Assembly (NCBI RefSeq): GCF_030816725.1 | Contig: NZ_JAUSYG010000001.1 | Coordinates: 3,472,001-3,536,000, forward strand | Length of the DNA stretch: 64,000 nucleotides | Direction of reading: 5' to 3' | DNA from: Pseudarthrobacter defluvii | GTDB lineage: Bacteria > Actinomycetota > Actinomycetes > Actinomycetales > Micrococcaceae | Shown here: positions 27,817 through 37,366 of the stretch, piece after piece | How the letters are laid out: every line of letters begins with the position of its first letter | Numbering within the stretch: position 1 is the first letter of the stretch | Notes under the pieces: model-generated | What the model saw: the letters and a program-made list of their open reading frames with translations, nothing else | Databases searched by the model: none | What the model was told of the DNA's origin: nothing | Position numbers and translations under genes: made by a program

Positions 27817-28022
27817 CACTGGGCGGGCCGCACGTTTTCGGCCTGCGGGCCCTTTTCGCCCTCGCCGACGTCCAGCTGCACCCGCTGGCCCTCAACCAGG
27901 GAGCGGTGGCCCTCGCCCTGGATTGCGGACCAGTGGACAAAGACGTCGTCACCGGAGCCGTCAACGGTGATGAAGCCGTAGCCCTTTTCAGCGTTGAACC
28001 ATCTGACGGTTCCCAGTGACAT
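27816..28022 (-). CDS. Cold-shock protein, CspA family
   Basis: A classic 68-residue cold-shock domain with RNP1 EKGYGFI and RNP2 VFVHWSAI, binding single-stranded RNA or DNA and acting as an RNA chaperone. GGAAAGAG precedes the ATG. Its stop codon overlaps the start of the binding-protein gene by one base, an unusual partner for a cold-shock gene. The 65-bp gap to the upstream LytR_C gene is short, and that gene lies on the same strand, so readthrough is possible. Confidence 0.93.
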   Translation of the reverse strand: MSLGTVRWFNAEKGYGFITVDGSGDDVFVHWSAIQGEGHRSLVEGQRVQLDVGEGEKGPQAENVRPAQ

Positions 28023-28087
28023 GGTGGACAACTCTTTCCGTTGGGGCCCGGGCTGCAAACCGGGCGGCGTACCTGGAGGGCGTGCGG

Positions 28088-28720
28088 CTACCGGTATCCG
28101 GGGCCGAGCACCACCACGAGCGGTACCTGGAACTCGGTGCTGTCCACCACGGTGGGGATGTTCAACAGCCCGGCGAGTGCCTGCGCGCCGGCCAGTTGCT
28201 GGGGACCGGCGTAGAAGATCACGGAGGACTTCTGCGGGGCGCCGGACCAGTTGCCTACCTGGCCGAGCCGCCAGCCGTCGGCCTGGACCGTCCCGCCTAT
28301 CCGGCCGGCCAGCCCCGCGGTGCCGGCAGCGTTGTAAACAGCAACTGGCCGGGTCTTGTCGACGATGGCCTGGGTGGCGGAAGCAGTGGGCTCGGGCTCG
28401 CTGCTCTGGGTCGGTTCCGCAGAGACGGACGACGGCGGGGCGGACGACGGCGCGGAAGATGCCCGCGTAGGCGAAGGGCTGGACCCCGTTCCGGCCAGCG
28501 GGGCCGACTCAACGCTTGCCGACGCCTGGCTGGCGGTGCTGCTGAAGCCAAGCCTGGGAAGGATCAGGAAGGACACCAGCCCAATCGCCAGGGCCGCCAT
28601 GCCCACCGCCAGGATGGGCCACAGCCGCACGCGGGACGGGGCCGAGGCCGTCCGGTGGACACCTTGTCGCGACGCGGCCTCGGGGACCTTGTCGAATTCA
28701 TCGCGGGCGTATCTGGTCAT
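28088..28720 (-). CDS. Membrane-anchored LytR C-terminal domain protein
   Basis: The 210-residue protein has a cytoplasmic N-terminus of about 30 residues, one membrane helix (about 32-56), an extracellular Ser/Pro/Thr-rich linker and a C-terminal LytR_C domain ([20 protein letters not shown] to the end). This domain occurs alone or attached to LytR-CpsA-Psr enzymes in actinobacteria and is thought to act in cell-wall assembly. There is no LytR-CpsA-Psr catalytic domain here. It lies 51 bp downstream of the DUF3263 gene, a pairing I recall in related genomes. Confidence 0.87.
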   Translation of the reverse strand: MTRYARDEFDKVPEAASRQGVHRTASAPSRVRLWPILAVGMAALAIGLVSFLILPRLGFSSTASQASASVESAPLAGTGSSPSPTRASSAPSSAPPSSVSAEPTQSSEPEPTASATQAIVDKTRPVAVYNAAGTAGLAGRIGGTVQADGWRLGQVGNWSGAPQKSSVIFYAGPQQLAGAQALAGLLNIPTVVDSTEFQVPLVVVLGPGYR

Positions 28721-28771
28721 GGTGGAAGGACATCCTTGTTGATTGCGGCTGTTGTCCCGGCCCGGGGCGTC

Positions 28772-29101
28772 TTAAGCGTCGGATCCCAGGCGCCGGGCGG
28801 TGCGTGCACGGTGGCGCGACGTACGTAGTCTACGCAATCTCTTCACCAGCATGGGATCGTGGGCCAGGGCGTCCTCGCGGTCGATCAGTGCGTTGAGGAG
28901 CTGGTAGTAATGGGTCGCGGAGAGATCGAACAGGTCCCGGATGGCCTGTTCCTTGGCTCCCGCGTACTTCCACCACTGCCGTTCCAGGGCCAGCATCTGC
29001 TGTTCACGCTCGGAGAGGGAGGACTCACGAAGGCTGAAATCCGCCAGGAGGGACTTCCGCGGATCCTGCTCCGGCAGGTGTTCCCGGGCCGGTTCCGCCA
29101 C
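28772..29101 (-). CDS. DUF3263 protein (putative small DNA-binding protein)
   Basis: The 109-residue protein is rich in charged residues and has the DUF3263 core [20 protein letters not shown] and [19 protein letters not shown]. This helical region resembles a sigma-70 region 4/helix-turn-helix type domain in related actinobacterial proteins. The C-terminus is very basic ([20 protein letters not shown]). It starts 163 bp from the divergent ung gene. Function is not established; a role in transcription is only a guess from the fold. Confidence 0.85.
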   Translation of the reverse strand: MAEPAREHLPEQDPRKSLLADFSLRESSLSEREQQMLALERQWWKYAGAKEQAIRDLFDLSATHYYQLLNALIDREDALAHDPMLVKRLRRLRTSRHRARTARRLGSDA

Positions 29102-29264
29102 GGCGCACTCCTTCAGCTGGTTACGGTCAATGTCTTACCCCTATGCTAGCCGCCGAATAACAGCAGTGTCATTTGAGCCCCTGCTGCCGGCACGCCGGTA
29201 CCGGGGCTGGTCACAAACTGCCCTCCCCGGACTGCTCCTGCATGTTGCCTGCAAGAATGGAACG

Positions 29265-30035
29265 ATGTTTGAATCGGATGCGCTATTCGACCTGCAGCAG
29301 GACACGGCGGACGCCCTCAGCTTCGCAGACCTCGGGGAGCTGCCGTTGGCTCAGCTCATGGCTCCGGACTGGACCGCGGCGCTGCAGGGCGTCGAAGGCC
29401 AGCTCCGGAAGGTGCTCGCTTTCCTGGCAGCCGAAGAGGCTGCCGGGCACCAGGTCCTGCCGCCGCCGTCGAACGTGCTGCGCGCCTTCCGCCAGCCCCT
29501 CGCGGAGGTGAAGGTCCTGATCGTGGGCCAGGATCCCTACCCCACGCCGGGACATGCCGTCGGACTGTCGTTTTCGGTCGACCCGCACGTCCGGCCCCTC
29601 CCCCGCAGCCTGGTGAACATCTACCGGGAACTGGAATCGGACCTGGGCATTCCGCCGCGCGTCCACGGCGACCTGTCGGCGTGGGCCGGGCAGGGCGTGC
29701 TGCTCCTGAACCGGGTACTCACGGTCAGGGCGGGGGCGGCGGGTTCGCACCGCGGCAAGGGCTGGGAGGAGATTACGACGGCGGCAGTCACCGCCCTGGC
29801 GGCCCGCAAGGCTGCGGACGGGTCCAGGATGCCGCTGGTGGCCGTGCTGTGGGGCAAGGAGGCTGAGGGTGTCGGGCCGCTCCTGGCGGGCGCCCCCGCC
29901 GTGAGCAGCCCGCACCCCAGCCCGTTGTCCGCGTCGCGAGGGTTCTTTGGCTCCCGCCCGTTCAGCCGGGTCAACGAACTCCTGCGGGAACAAGGTGCGT
30001 CCGACGTAACCTGGGAACTGCCGCCGCTGCCCTAG
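29265..30035 (+). CDS. ung: Uracil-DNA glycosylase Ung
   Basis: Ung removes uracil from DNA, which arises by cytosine deamination, a heavy load in a GC-rich genome. The 256-residue protein has the water-activating motif [16 protein letters not shown] (catalytic Asp90), and the minor-groove loop [14 protein letters not shown] with its His. The ATG at MFESDALF lies in a poorly defined ribosome-site context. An upstream open frame exists but is not family-like. The last codons overlap a candidate iron box that belongs to the next gene. Confidence 0.93.
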   Translation: MFESDALFDLQQDTADALSFADLGELPLAQLMAPDWTAALQGVEGQLRKVLAFLAAEEAAGHQVLPPPSNVLRAFRQPLAEVKVLIVGQDPYPTPGHAVGLSFSVDPHVRPLPRSLVNIYRELESDLGIPPRVHGDLSAWAGQGVLLLNRVLTVRAGAAGSHRGKGWEEITTAAVTALAARKAADGSRMPLVAVLWGKEAEGVGPLLAGAPAVSSPHPSPLSASRGFFGSRPFSRVNELLREQGASDVTWELPPLP

Positions 30036-30050
30036 CTTAGGCTTGCCTTA
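30032..30050 (+). promoter_or_regulatory. Candidate DtxR/IdeR iron box over the start codon of the siderophore-interacting gene
   Basis: CTAGCTTAGGCTTGCCTTA keeps the TTAGGC core and near-palindromic layout of the DtxR/IdeR consensus (14 of 19 positions by eye). It lies over the ung stop and ends on the A of the ATG of the next gene. With the operator here, transcription probably begins at or very near the ATG, giving a leaderless message. The ideR-like gene is elsewhere in this window. Confidence 0.65.
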
Positions 30051-30889
30051 TGAGCACTGTTCCTGCCGCCACCAGCGCAACCAAGAAGAACCGCCCGCAG
30101 GTCGACCTGAGGGTGCTGCGCAAGGATCAGCTGTCGCCGCACATGGTCCGGATCGTCGCGGGCGGGGAGGGCTTCAGTGACTTTGCCGACAACGGGTTCG
30201 TGGACCGGTACGTGAAGATCGTCTTTCCGCAGCCGGGGGTCCAGTATCCGTCACCCCTTGACCTTTGGGCCATCCGGGAAGCCATGCCGCGCGGGCAGTG
30301 GCCCTTCACCCGCACCTACACACTGCGGTGGGTGGATCCGGAAGCCCGGGAGCTGGCCATCGATTTCGTAGTCCACGGCGACGAGGGCCTGGCGGGTCCG
30401 TGGGCAGCCAGGGCCGAGCCTGGCGATACACTCACCTTCACCGGACCCGGCGGTGCCTACAACCCCAGCCCTGAGGCCGACTGGTACCTGTTTGCCGGCG
30501 ACGAGGCTGCCCTGCCCGCCATCGCCGCGTGCATCGAGTCACTGCCGGCGGAGGCAACCGGGCTGGCCTTCCTGGAGGTTGGCTCCGCAGCCGATATCCA
30601 GTCCATCTCCGCTCCCGCAGGCTTGGACATCACCTGGCTGCCGCGCAACGGCGTACCGGCAGGGTCCAGCGACCTGCTGGTCAAAGCGGTGGCGGATGCA
30701 CAGTGGCCCGATGGCAGGGTGGATGTTTTTGCCCATGGCGAGCGCGGCTACATGAAGGCGCTGCGCGAGGTCCTCTTCAAGCAGCGCGGCCTGGAGCGCC
30801 GGCAGGTGTCCCTCTCGGGCTACTGGGCGCAGGGCCGGGTGGAGGACGTGTTCCAGGCCGAGAAGAAACTGCCGGTCGGGCAAATCTAG
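30050..30889 (+). CDS. Siderophore-interacting protein (FAD-dependent ferric-siderophore reductase)
   Basis: This 279-residue flavoprotein resembles ViuB/YqjH and should reduce ferric siderophores in the cytoplasm to release iron. The FAD-binding motif RTYTLRW at about residues 86-92 and the domain FVVHGDEGLAGPWAARAEPG are characteristic, as is the C-terminal SGYWAQGRVED. No ribosome site is seen before the ATG and the iron box abuts it, so a leaderless message is likely. Expression is expected when iron is scarce. There is no siderophore synthesis or uptake cluster in the window. Confidence 0.92.
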   Translation: MSTVPAATSATKKNRPQVDLRVLRKDQLSPHMVRIVAGGEGFSDFADNGFVDRYVKIVFPQPGVQYPSPLDLWAIREAMPRGQWPFTRTYTLRWVDPEARELAIDFVVHGDEGLAGPWAARAEPGDTLTFTGPGGAYNPSPEADWYLFAGDEAALPAIAACIESLPAEATGLAFLEVGSAADIQSISAPAGLDITWLPRNGVPAGSSDLLVKAVADAQWPDGRVDVFAHGERGYMKALREVLFKQRGLERRQVSLSGYWAQGRVEDVFQAEKKLPVGQI

Positions 30890-30909
30890 CCCGCTAATTC
30901 CCAGCCGGG

Positions 30910-32397
30910 CTAGCGGCGCCGGGCCCGGCGCCGCTCGTTGCTCGCCAGGCTGCGGGTCAGCGGACGGGCCAGCACGTCACCCAGGACAATGCCGCCGGCC
31001 GTGCCCAGCACAATGGCGCCGGCGCTGAGCATTCCTCCAGCGCCTGCAAGGATCTCGGTTTCCTCGACGGTGAGCACATACATGGACCGGAAGATGGTGA
31101 GGCCCGGAAGCAGGATCAGCGCCGCGGGAACTGCCACCACAAGCTGCGGCGCACCCATCCGGAGGGCCACAACCCTTGCCAGCAGGCCGATGACGACGGC
31201 AGCGATGGCAGGTGAGAACCGGTCGCCGATCCCCAGCAGGCCGCAGCCGAGCAGCACCAGGTAGCCTGCCACACCAACAGCTGCCGTGGGCAGCAGGAGC
31301 TTCCAGGTGGTCTGTTCCGTAATGCCGATGGCCATCACCGCGGCGGCCACGAAGACGATCAGGACCCAGAGGTCGTAGGCGGGCGGGAAGGTCTGGGTGA
31401 CATCGATGCGCTGCAGCCCGGTCAGCTCCCCCACCACGAAGGCGACAGCGATTCCTGCCACGATGGCGCCGAAGGTCAGCAGCGTGGACAGGAACCGGCC
31501 CGCCGCCGTCACGGGGAAGCCGTTGATGGCGTCCTGCACGGAGGACACCAGCCGCCCGGTTGGCAGCAACAGCAGGATGCCACCCACCACCACGATGGAC
31601 GGCGAGGCGGTGAGCCCGAACTGCCAGAGCAGCAGCGCCAGGATGGTCACCACGAACGAGCAGCTGGCGGTGATGAAGAAGTCCGGTACCCGCCACCGCC
31701 CCAGCTGCCTGGCCAGGAGGCTGATGCCGAGATTGGCCACGAAGGCGACCGCCGAGGACACCGGGCCGCCGCCCAGCACACCCACGAACACGGCGGCGAA
31801 GACACCGAACGCCGCCGTGACCATCCACCGCGGGTAGGGCTTGGGGCTGGTGATCGCCTCGTTGAGCCTGCGGATCGCTTCGTCCCGGCCCACGCCGCCG
31901 GCCACGATGTCCGTGACCAGCTGGTGCACCTTGGCCAGGCCGGCGTAGTTGTTGGTCCAGGAGCGCACCACCCGCAGCAGCGAGATGGGCGTCTGGTCCT
32001 TGGGCGCGTAATTGATGCCCACCGACTGGTTGGTGATGTCCACTTCGATGTTCTTCAACCCCAGCGCAGCAGTGACGGCAATGATGCTGGTTTCCACTTC
32101 GAGGGCGCCGGCGCCGTAGCGGAACATGGTCTCTGCCAGGTGCAGGGCGAAATCCAGGGTTTTGCGGGCGGAGGTGTCCACCCCACCCACCTGGATGGTG
32201 GGGTTGGCGTAAGGGCTGCCCGCCAGCCGGTCAACGATGCTCATGGGCGCAGTGGGCGGGTTCTCGCCCTGCACCAGACGCCGGATCATGCGCCTGGCGG
32301 CCGCATCCTGCCGTATCTGCGCAGGGGTCAGCGCTTCAGTCTTGGGCAGGCCGTCGGTCTTCGGCCTGTGCCCTGGCCGTGGGGGCCGGTCAGTCAT
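30910..32397 (-). CDS. thrE: Threonine/serine exporter family protein, ThrE type
   Basis: The 495-residue protein has an N-terminal soluble domain of about 195 residues (ThrE family, with LHLAETMFRYGAGALEVETS), then about ten membrane helices. This is the full-length ThrE form known in Corynebacterium, which exports threonine and serine. It probably protects against amino-acid overflow. It lies 51 bp downstream of the FemAB-like genes on the same strand, and may be cotranscribed. Given serine and threonine in Arthrobacter-type cross-bridges, the link is suggestive but unproven. Confidence 0.9.
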   Translation of the reverse strand: MTDRPPRPGHRPKTDGLPKTEALTPAQIRQDAAARRMIRRLVQGENPPTAPMSIVDRLAGSPYANPTIQVGGVDTSARKTLDFALHLAETMFRYGAGALEVETSIIAVTAALGLKNIEVDITNQSVGINYAPKDQTPISLLRVVRSWTNNYAGLAKVHQLVTDIVAGGVGRDEAIRRLNEAITSPKPYPRWMVTAAFGVFAAVFVGVLGGGPVSSAVAFVANLGISLLARQLGRWRVPDFFITASCSFVVTILALLLWQFGLTASPSIVVVGGILLLLPTGRLVSSVQDAINGFPVTAAGRFLSTLLTFGAIVAGIAVAFVVGELTGLQRIDVTQTFPPAYDLWVLIVFVAAAVMAIGITEQTTWKLLLPTAAVGVAGYLVLLGCGLLGIGDRFSPAIAAVVIGLLARVVALRMGAPQLVVAVPAALILLPGLTIFRSMYVLTVEETEILAGAGGMLSAGAIVLGTAGGIVLGDVLARPLTRSLASNERRRARRR

Positions 32398-32448
32398 TCC
32401 CGCTTCCTCCCTGGACGCGTTTAGTGATGGTGCGCGGTTGGTGGATGG

Positions 32449-33765
32449 TCAGGCTGCGCGTTTCAGCGGCAGCTTGCCCAGCAGGGTGCGGGCCGCTGCT
32501 GCCGCGGTCCTGGCAAGCCGGTTGGCGTGGAAGACGGCGGGCCGCACCGGCAGGACGAAGTCGCCCACCAGCTGGACCACTTCCCCGCCGAATCCCTTCT
32601 TGAATTCGTAGCCGCCGTGGCCTTCCTCGTCCTGCCCGGAGATGCCGAAGGTGCCGTAGAAGTTGTAGCGCGGATACCCCTTCTCCAGGGCGTGCAGCAT
32701 CATTCCCCAGTACAGCGAGGTTGCGCCGTTGAAGTAGATGTAGTCCTGGACGGTACCGCCGATGACGCACACCACTTCATCGCCGTAGCAGACAAAGTGG
32801 ATGGCGGCCACCGTGGCGGTGCCCACGGAGTCGGGGAACCTTTCGATGTCCTTGAGGCTCCGCTCGTAGCTGTCCACCAGGTCCTGGACCACCTTGAGCC
32901 GGTTGGCCTTCTTCTTGCTGCCGGTTTCCTCCACCTCGTGGCGGAGGTCGGCCGCAGCGGCGGATTCCTTGGCAAGACGCTCCGTGATGGACTTGCGGTA
33001 GGCCGGGATGTCGATCTTGGCCATCATGAGCTTGGTGAATTCGGCTGACGTGGTGCGCAGCAGGTGCTCATAGTAGGCGCGTTCGCGGTAGACGAATCCC
33101 TTTTCGTCGCCGGCCCGGCTCAGGGCACCGTAGAAATCGTCCAGGGTTTCCAGGGTGGCCTGCTCCAGGAAGACGCCGTTCTTTTCGGCCTTGCGGATGG
33201 CTTTCCGGGTCCGGTAGCTGGTGCCCATGATCAGTTCCTCGGCATCCTGGATGCCCGCCAGGTCCTTGATGAACATCCAGTTGACGTTGACGAAGTTCAT
33301 GTCCAGGCCCTGGTGCTGGAACCCCAGCCGCTCCAGGTCAGCCACCAGCGGCCGGTTGTCCTCGGTGTCGGGGTGCTCGGCGCCGTCGGCGTCCCTTGCG
33401 ATGTACCTGATGTTGGGCGAGATCCGCAGCTCGGCAGCTTTGCGGACTGCCGCGTGTTTGCGGAGAAGTTCGACGACGGACCCCACCAGTTCCCGGTCCG
33501 TGTAGTCCATCAGCGGGCCCTTGGCGCATTCGCAGATGGTGTAGCCCAGCCGGCTGGTGGTGTAGTTGAGTTTTCCGGCGGCCACAAGTTCACCGTCGCG
33601 CCGGACGCCGAAGAGCTCCACCTGCTGGCCCCGGGCACGCTGGAAGCGGGCAAAGTCGATGGACTGCAGGAAGCTGTTCTGCGGATGCTTCAGGGCGAAG
33701 GCCTCAAAGTCGGCGTCGCTGAGGTTGGCGTATTCAAGCCCGGTAGCGGCGGAAACTGTGTTCAA
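32449..33765 (-). CDS. FemAB-like peptidoglycan interpeptide bridge aminoacyltransferase with helical arm
   Basis: The 438-residue protein has the twin GNAT folds of the FemABX family, which add amino acids from aminoacyl-tRNA to lipid II. Between them is a charged coiled-coil region (about residues 245-300: KESAAAADLRHEVEETGSKK and on), the seryl-tRNA-synthetase-like arm of the family. The C-terminus has KGYPRYNFYGTFGISG. I choose the TTG start because GAAGAAGG lies 7 nt upstream; an ATG 14 codons earlier is less well placed. It probably builds a cross-bridge with the paralogue upstream. Confidence 0.9.
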   Translation of the reverse strand: MNTVSAATGLEYANLSDADFEAFALKHPQNSFLQSIDFARFQRARGQQVELFGVRRDGELVAAGKLNYTTSRLGYTICECAKGPLMDYTDRELVGSVVELLRKHAAVRKAAELRISPNIRYIARDADGAEHPDTEDNRPLVADLERLGFQHQGLDMNFVNVNWMFIKDLAGIQDAEELIMGTSYRTRKAIRKAEKNGVFLEQATLETLDDFYGALSRAGDEKGFVYRERAYYEHLLRTTSAEFTKLMMAKIDIPAYRKSITERLAKESAAAADLRHEVEETGSKKKANRLKVVQDLVDSYERSLKDIERFPDSVGTATVAAIHFVCYGDEVVCVIGGTVQDYIYFNGATSLYWGMMLHALEKGYPRYNFYGTFGISGQDEEGHGGYEFKKGFGGEVVQLVGDFVLPVRPAVFHANRLARTAAAAARTLLGKLPLKRAA

Positions 33766-33928
33766 GGGATGACCTTCTTCTGGACTCTTCGCGGCCTTGA
33801 CGGGCACGCAGTGTATGGAGGGTGTTGAGAGGGAGGGTGTTCAGGCGGACGGCGTACGGGGCCGGCCGTAGGGCTGGCAGGGGCCGCCAGGCAGGGCTCG
33901 CTGGCTTTGCAGCCCTGCCGGCTGAGGG

Positions 33929-35062
33929 TCAGTAGAACTGCTGGCCGGTGCGTGCGGTTTCGATCCGCCGGAACACTTTTTCGCCGCCGCTGACCCAGAG
34001 CCGGTGCCGGAGCGGGGACAGCACGTAGTCGTGGCAGCCCACAAAGTCGGTGACGGTCTTGGTGAAGCTGGTCTTGAACATGCCCATTCCGTGAAGGTTG
34101 TGGGTTTTGTCCTTGATGCGCGCGGCCGGCGGGGTGCCGCAGAAGTCGTATTCCGTGCAGCCGAGTTCCTGCATCCGCTTGATGGCGGTCCACTGCACCA
34201 GGTGCGAATCCCCGTACTGCTTGCGGTTCTGGATGGAGCCACCGTCCTTGTAGGTGGCCTTCGACCCGTAGTTGATGACGAAGGCGCCCACACTGGGTTT
34301 CCCGTCCTCGTAGGTGAAAAAGAAGTTGCCCTGGCCGCGGTTGCAGAACTCGTCCCAGAACTTCTCGTAGTAGTCGTAGCTGCGGAGGGGCATGGAGCCC
34401 TTGGCGTTGACGGTGTTGGCCATCAGGTCGTACAGCGCCCGGTAGGTTTCGGGCCCCTGTTCCTGCCGGACCACCTGGCAGCCCTCACGCTCTGCACGCC
34501 GGATTGCGTTCCGGGCGCGGGAGGAGATGGCTTTGAAGACTTCCTCCTCCGTGCCGGAGATGTCCAGCAGGGCGGTGGAGTCGTTGGACTGGATGTTGGG
34601 GGCCTTGACCAGGTTCCCCGCCTGCAGTTCCTGCTGCGCCTCCGCGGAGTCGACGATGTCCGGTTCCACCTTGACGGTGAAGACGTTCAGTTTCCGGCTG
34701 CGGACGAACGCAGCGCACGCTTCGAGGGCCGGCCGCAGGTCCGCCGCCTCCGCCAGGTCGGGGCCCTTGATGAGGTACCAAAGCCGTCCCAGGACAGGGA
34801 AGCGCTTTTCCAGCACCAGGTTGTAGCTGGGGTTTCCGCCGCTTTCCAATACCAGGAACCGGACTGTCCAGCCGCTTCCGTTCTTGACGGATGCGTAGGC
34901 GGCCGACTGCAGCATGTTGCCGCCGTTCGGGTTGGCCGTGACGTGCTTGTCCCAGTTCTCAATTTCCTCGGCTGTGGCAAAACGTGCGGTGAATTCTCGC
35001 AAGGGGGCCGTGTCCAATCGGGTTTGTGCGCGGTTTCGGTACTTCTGGCTGCGTGCGGACAT
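33929..35062 (-). CDS. FemAB-like peptidoglycan interpeptide bridge aminoacyltransferase, paralogue without arm
   Basis: The 377-residue FemABX protein has two GNAT-like subdomains (YLIKGPDLAEAADLRPALEA; RRAEREGCQVVRQEQ; DFCGTPPAARIKDKTHN) and lacks the coiled-coil arm of its neighbour. It adds amino acids to the lysine of lipid II. Two unlike copies in tandem fit a multi-residue bridge such as those known from Arthrobacter (A3alpha type, Ala, Ser or Thr), with each enzyme adding one residue. Which residue each adds cannot be seen here. The gap between them is 163 bp. Confidence 0.9.
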   Translation of the reverse strand: MSARSQKYRNRAQTRLDTAPLREFTARFATAEEIENWDKHVTANPNGGNMLQSAAYASVKNGSGWTVRFLVLESGGNPSYNLVLEKRFPVLGRLWYLIKGPDLAEAADLRPALEACAAFVRSRKLNVFTVKVEPDIVDSAEAQQELQAGNLVKAPNIQSNDSTALLDISGTEEEVFKAISSRARNAIRRAEREGCQVVRQEQGPETYRALYDLMANTVNAKGSMPLRSYDYYEKFWDEFCNRGQGNFFFTYEDGKPSVGAFVINYGSKATYKDGGSIQNRKQYGDSHLVQWTAIKRMQELGCTEYDFCGTPPAARIKDKTHNLHGMGMFKTSFTKTVTDFVGCHDYVLSPLRHRLWVSGGEKVFRRIETARTGQQFY

Positions 35063-35183
35063 GCAGCCTCAAGTCTAAAGCCTGATGCGCTCCCAGCCTT
35101 TCCCTGACCCGGCCGGCATGGCCCGTCTCACGCTGCCGGACGCCGTCTTGACGGGGCGTGGGGCGTTCAACAAGGGTTGGGGT

Positions 35184-35729
35184 ATGAGACCGGATGGGGA
35201 AGAGACAGCCGCTCCTGCGGACACCGGCAGGCAGCCCTACAGCGCCGGGGTTCAGGTTGCGGCGCTTGTCGGGTTCCTGGTGGCGTCCCTGGTGGTGGCG
35301 GCGCTGGGTGGACTGGCATCGGCGGCGAATGTCACCGGCTGGTACGCAACTGCAGACAAGGCTCCGTGGTCCCCGCCGAACGGCGTGTTCGGTCCGGTCT
35401 GGACCGTCCTCTATACAGCGATGGCCGTGGCGGCGTGGCTGGTCTGGCGTCGGCGCACCGACAGGACCCGGCCGGCCATGGCGGTCTATGCCCTTCAGTT
35501 GGTCCTCAACCTCGCCTGGACCCCCGCATTCTTTGCCCTGTACCCCGCCCTGGGCACGCCGGCCCTGTGGCTGGGACTGGCCATAATCCTTGCCCTGATC
35601 GCCGCGGTCGTTGTGACGGTCCTGTATTTCGGCCCGATCAGCCGGACCGCCGGGCTGCTCCTTCTCCCCTATATTTCGTGGCTTGTCTTCGCTGCGAGCC
35701 TGAACTGGTGGGCGGCAGCGCACAACTAG
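35184..35729 (+). CDS. TspO/MBR family membrane protein
   Basis: The 181-residue protein has five membrane helices and the TspO signature PWSPPNGVFGPVWTVLY in the second and NLAWTPAFFALYP in the third to fourth. Bacterial TspO binds porphyrins and helps in oxidative or light-linked regulation. An acidic N-terminal 20 residues precede the first helix. The ATG has AAGGGTTGGGG upstream. It is a single gene, convergent with sdaA. Confidence 0.9.
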   Translation: MRPDGEETAAPADTGRQPYSAGVQVAALVGFLVASLVVAALGGLASAANVTGWYATADKAPWSPPNGVFGPVWTVLYTAMAVAAWLVWRRRTDRTRPAMAVYALQLVLNLAWTPAFFALYPALGTPALWLGLAIILALIAAVVVTVLYFGPISRTAGLLLLPYISWLVFAASLNWWAAAHN

Positions 35730-35790
35730 CCGCTTGGGAAGGAGGGCCGGGAACGCGGCCAGCCGTTATGCCACCGGCGGCTTTAGGGTG

Positions 35791-37233
35791 TCAGCATTCG
35801 ACGACGTTGACGGCGAGGCCGCCCATGGCGGTTTCCTTGTACTTGTCACTCATGTCTTTGCCGGTTTCGCGCATGGTGATGATGACTTCGTCCAGGGAGA
35901 CGCGGTGGGTGCCGTCGCCCCAGAGCGCCATTTTCGCGGCGTTGATCGCTTTCGCGGCGGCGATCGCGTTCCGTTCGATGCAAGGGACCTGGACCAGCCC
36001 GCCGATCGGGTCACAGGTCAGGCCCAGGTTGTGTTCCATCGCGATCTCGGCGGCGTTTTCCACCTGGGCGGGGGTGCCGCCCATGACCTCGGCCAGGCCG
36101 GCGGCGGCCATTGAGGACGCGGACCCCACCTCGCCCTGGCAGCCGACCTCGGCCCCGGAGATCGAGGCCTGTTCCTTGTAGAGCACCCCGACGGCGCCGG
36201 CGGCGAGCAGGAACCGCAGTACCACGCCGTCCCGGTCGGCCTGGGTGGCCTGGTCCATGCCCGGGGCGAAATGCAGCGCGTAGAACAGCACCGCGGGGAT
36301 GATCCCGGCCGCCCCGTTGGTCGGTGCGGTGACCACCCGCCCGCCGGAAGCGTTCTCCTCGTTCACCGCCAGCGCCACCAAATTAACCCACTCCTGCCAA
36401 TACCGCGGGTCGTAAAAGTCCTGGCCACCGTCCTGGTCCTCGTTGTCCCGGTCCCCGGGCCGGGCGGTCTCCTTCTTCAGCCGCTCGTACCAGTCCGGGG
36501 CGCGGCGGCGGACCTTCAACCCGCCCGGCAGCACCCCCTCACGCTTGAGCGAGGCCTGCACGCAGTTCTCCATCACCGACCAGATGTGCAGCAAACCCTC
36601 CCGGATCCCCTCCTCGTCCCGGGAAGCCTTTTCGTTGACCAGCATCACGTCCGCGATGCCCAGCCCGGTCACCGCGCAGTGCTCCAGCAGCTCCGCCGCG
36701 GTCCGGAACGGCAACGGCAGCTCCTGCTTGGACGCGTCCAGTTCCTGCTGCGCGGCGTCCTCCTCACCCTCCCGGACGATGAACCCGCCACCGACCGAGA
36801 AGAACGTCGCCGCATGCAGCACCGTCCCGGAATCATCGGAAACCGTGAAGGTCATCCCGTTCGTATGCCGCGGCAGCACCGTCAACGGACGCAGCACCAT
36901 GTCCTTCACCCCGTACGGCAGCGCCACAGCACCTCCCAGGTTCAGGACCCCGGTCTCCGCGATCGAGGCCAGCCGCTCCTCCACCTCCGCCGGCAGGATC
37001 AACTCCGGATGGAACCCCTCCAACCCCAACAACACCGCGGTCATCGTCCCATGCCCATGCCCCGTCGCCGCCAGAGACCCATACAAATCCACCCGCAACG
37101 AAGCCACCTCTGCCAGCTTCCCCGAGCCCTTCAACTCCTCCGCAAAAACAGCAGCAGCCCGCATCGGCCCCACCGTATGCGAACTCGAGGGACCAATCCC
37201 GATCGAAAACAGATCAAAAACGCCAACAGCCAT
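35791..37233 (-). CDS. sdaA: L-serine ammonia-lyase SdaA (iron-sulfur type)
   Basis: SdaA deaminates serine to pyruvate and ammonia with a 4Fe-4S cluster. The 480-residue single-chain form is complete: N-terminal beta domain ([20 protein letters not shown]) and the alpha domain with [27 protein letters not shown] supplying the cluster Cys residues. Codon choice is richer in GGG (Gly) and TTG (Leu) than in neighbouring genes such as araA, a hint of transfer or recombination. AGGAACC lies about 7 nt before the ATG. It is downstream of gcvT, making it the expected end of the glycine operon, which turns glycine-derived serine to pyruvate. Confidence 0.95.
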   Translation of the reverse strand: MAVGVFDLFSIGIGPSSSHTVGPMRAAAVFAEELKGSGKLAEVASLRVDLYGSLAATGHGHGTMTAVLLGLEGFHPELILPAEVEERLASIAETGVLNLGGAVALPYGVKDMVLRPLTVLPRHTNGMTFTVSDDSGTVLHAATFFSVGGGFIVREGEEDAAQQELDASKQELPLPFRTAAELLEHCAVTGLGIADVMLVNEKASRDEEGIREGLLHIWSVMENCVQASLKREGVLPGGLKVRRRAPDWYERLKKETARPGDRDNEDQDGGQDFYDPRYWQEWVNLVALAVNEENASGGRVVTAPTNGAAGIIPAVLFYALHFAPGMDQATQADRDGVVLRFLLAAGAVGVLYKEQASISGAEVGCQGEVGSASSMAAAGLAEVMGGTPAQVENAAEIAMEHNLGLTCDPIGGLVQVPCIERNAIAAAKAINAAKMALWGDGTHRVSLDEVIITMRETGKDMSDKYKETAMGGLAVNVVEC

Positions 37234-37281
37234 GCGATTGGTTCCTAACTAAAACGGGTGGTTGGGGTGGAGCGGGCAGGA

Positions 37282-37366
37282 CATCCTCTGCGTGCTCGGT
37301 CGCGAAGACGCCCGCTAAGCGGACGTGACGCTCCCTTAGACGCACGCTGCCGGATGCCCCGCCCAC
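37282..37366 (+). repeat. Left arm of an 85-bp inverted repeat between sdaA and gcvT
   Basis: This arm matches the complement of the right arm at 77 of 85 positions with no gaps (counted by eye). It contains small palindromes such as CCGCT-A-AGCGG and GTC-GCGAA-GAC. The arms flank 207 bp of non-coding DNA that includes a run of 10 C (37466-37475). The whole stretch 37234-37725 has no supportable gene on either strand and sits where gcvH is expected. Confidence 0.9.
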
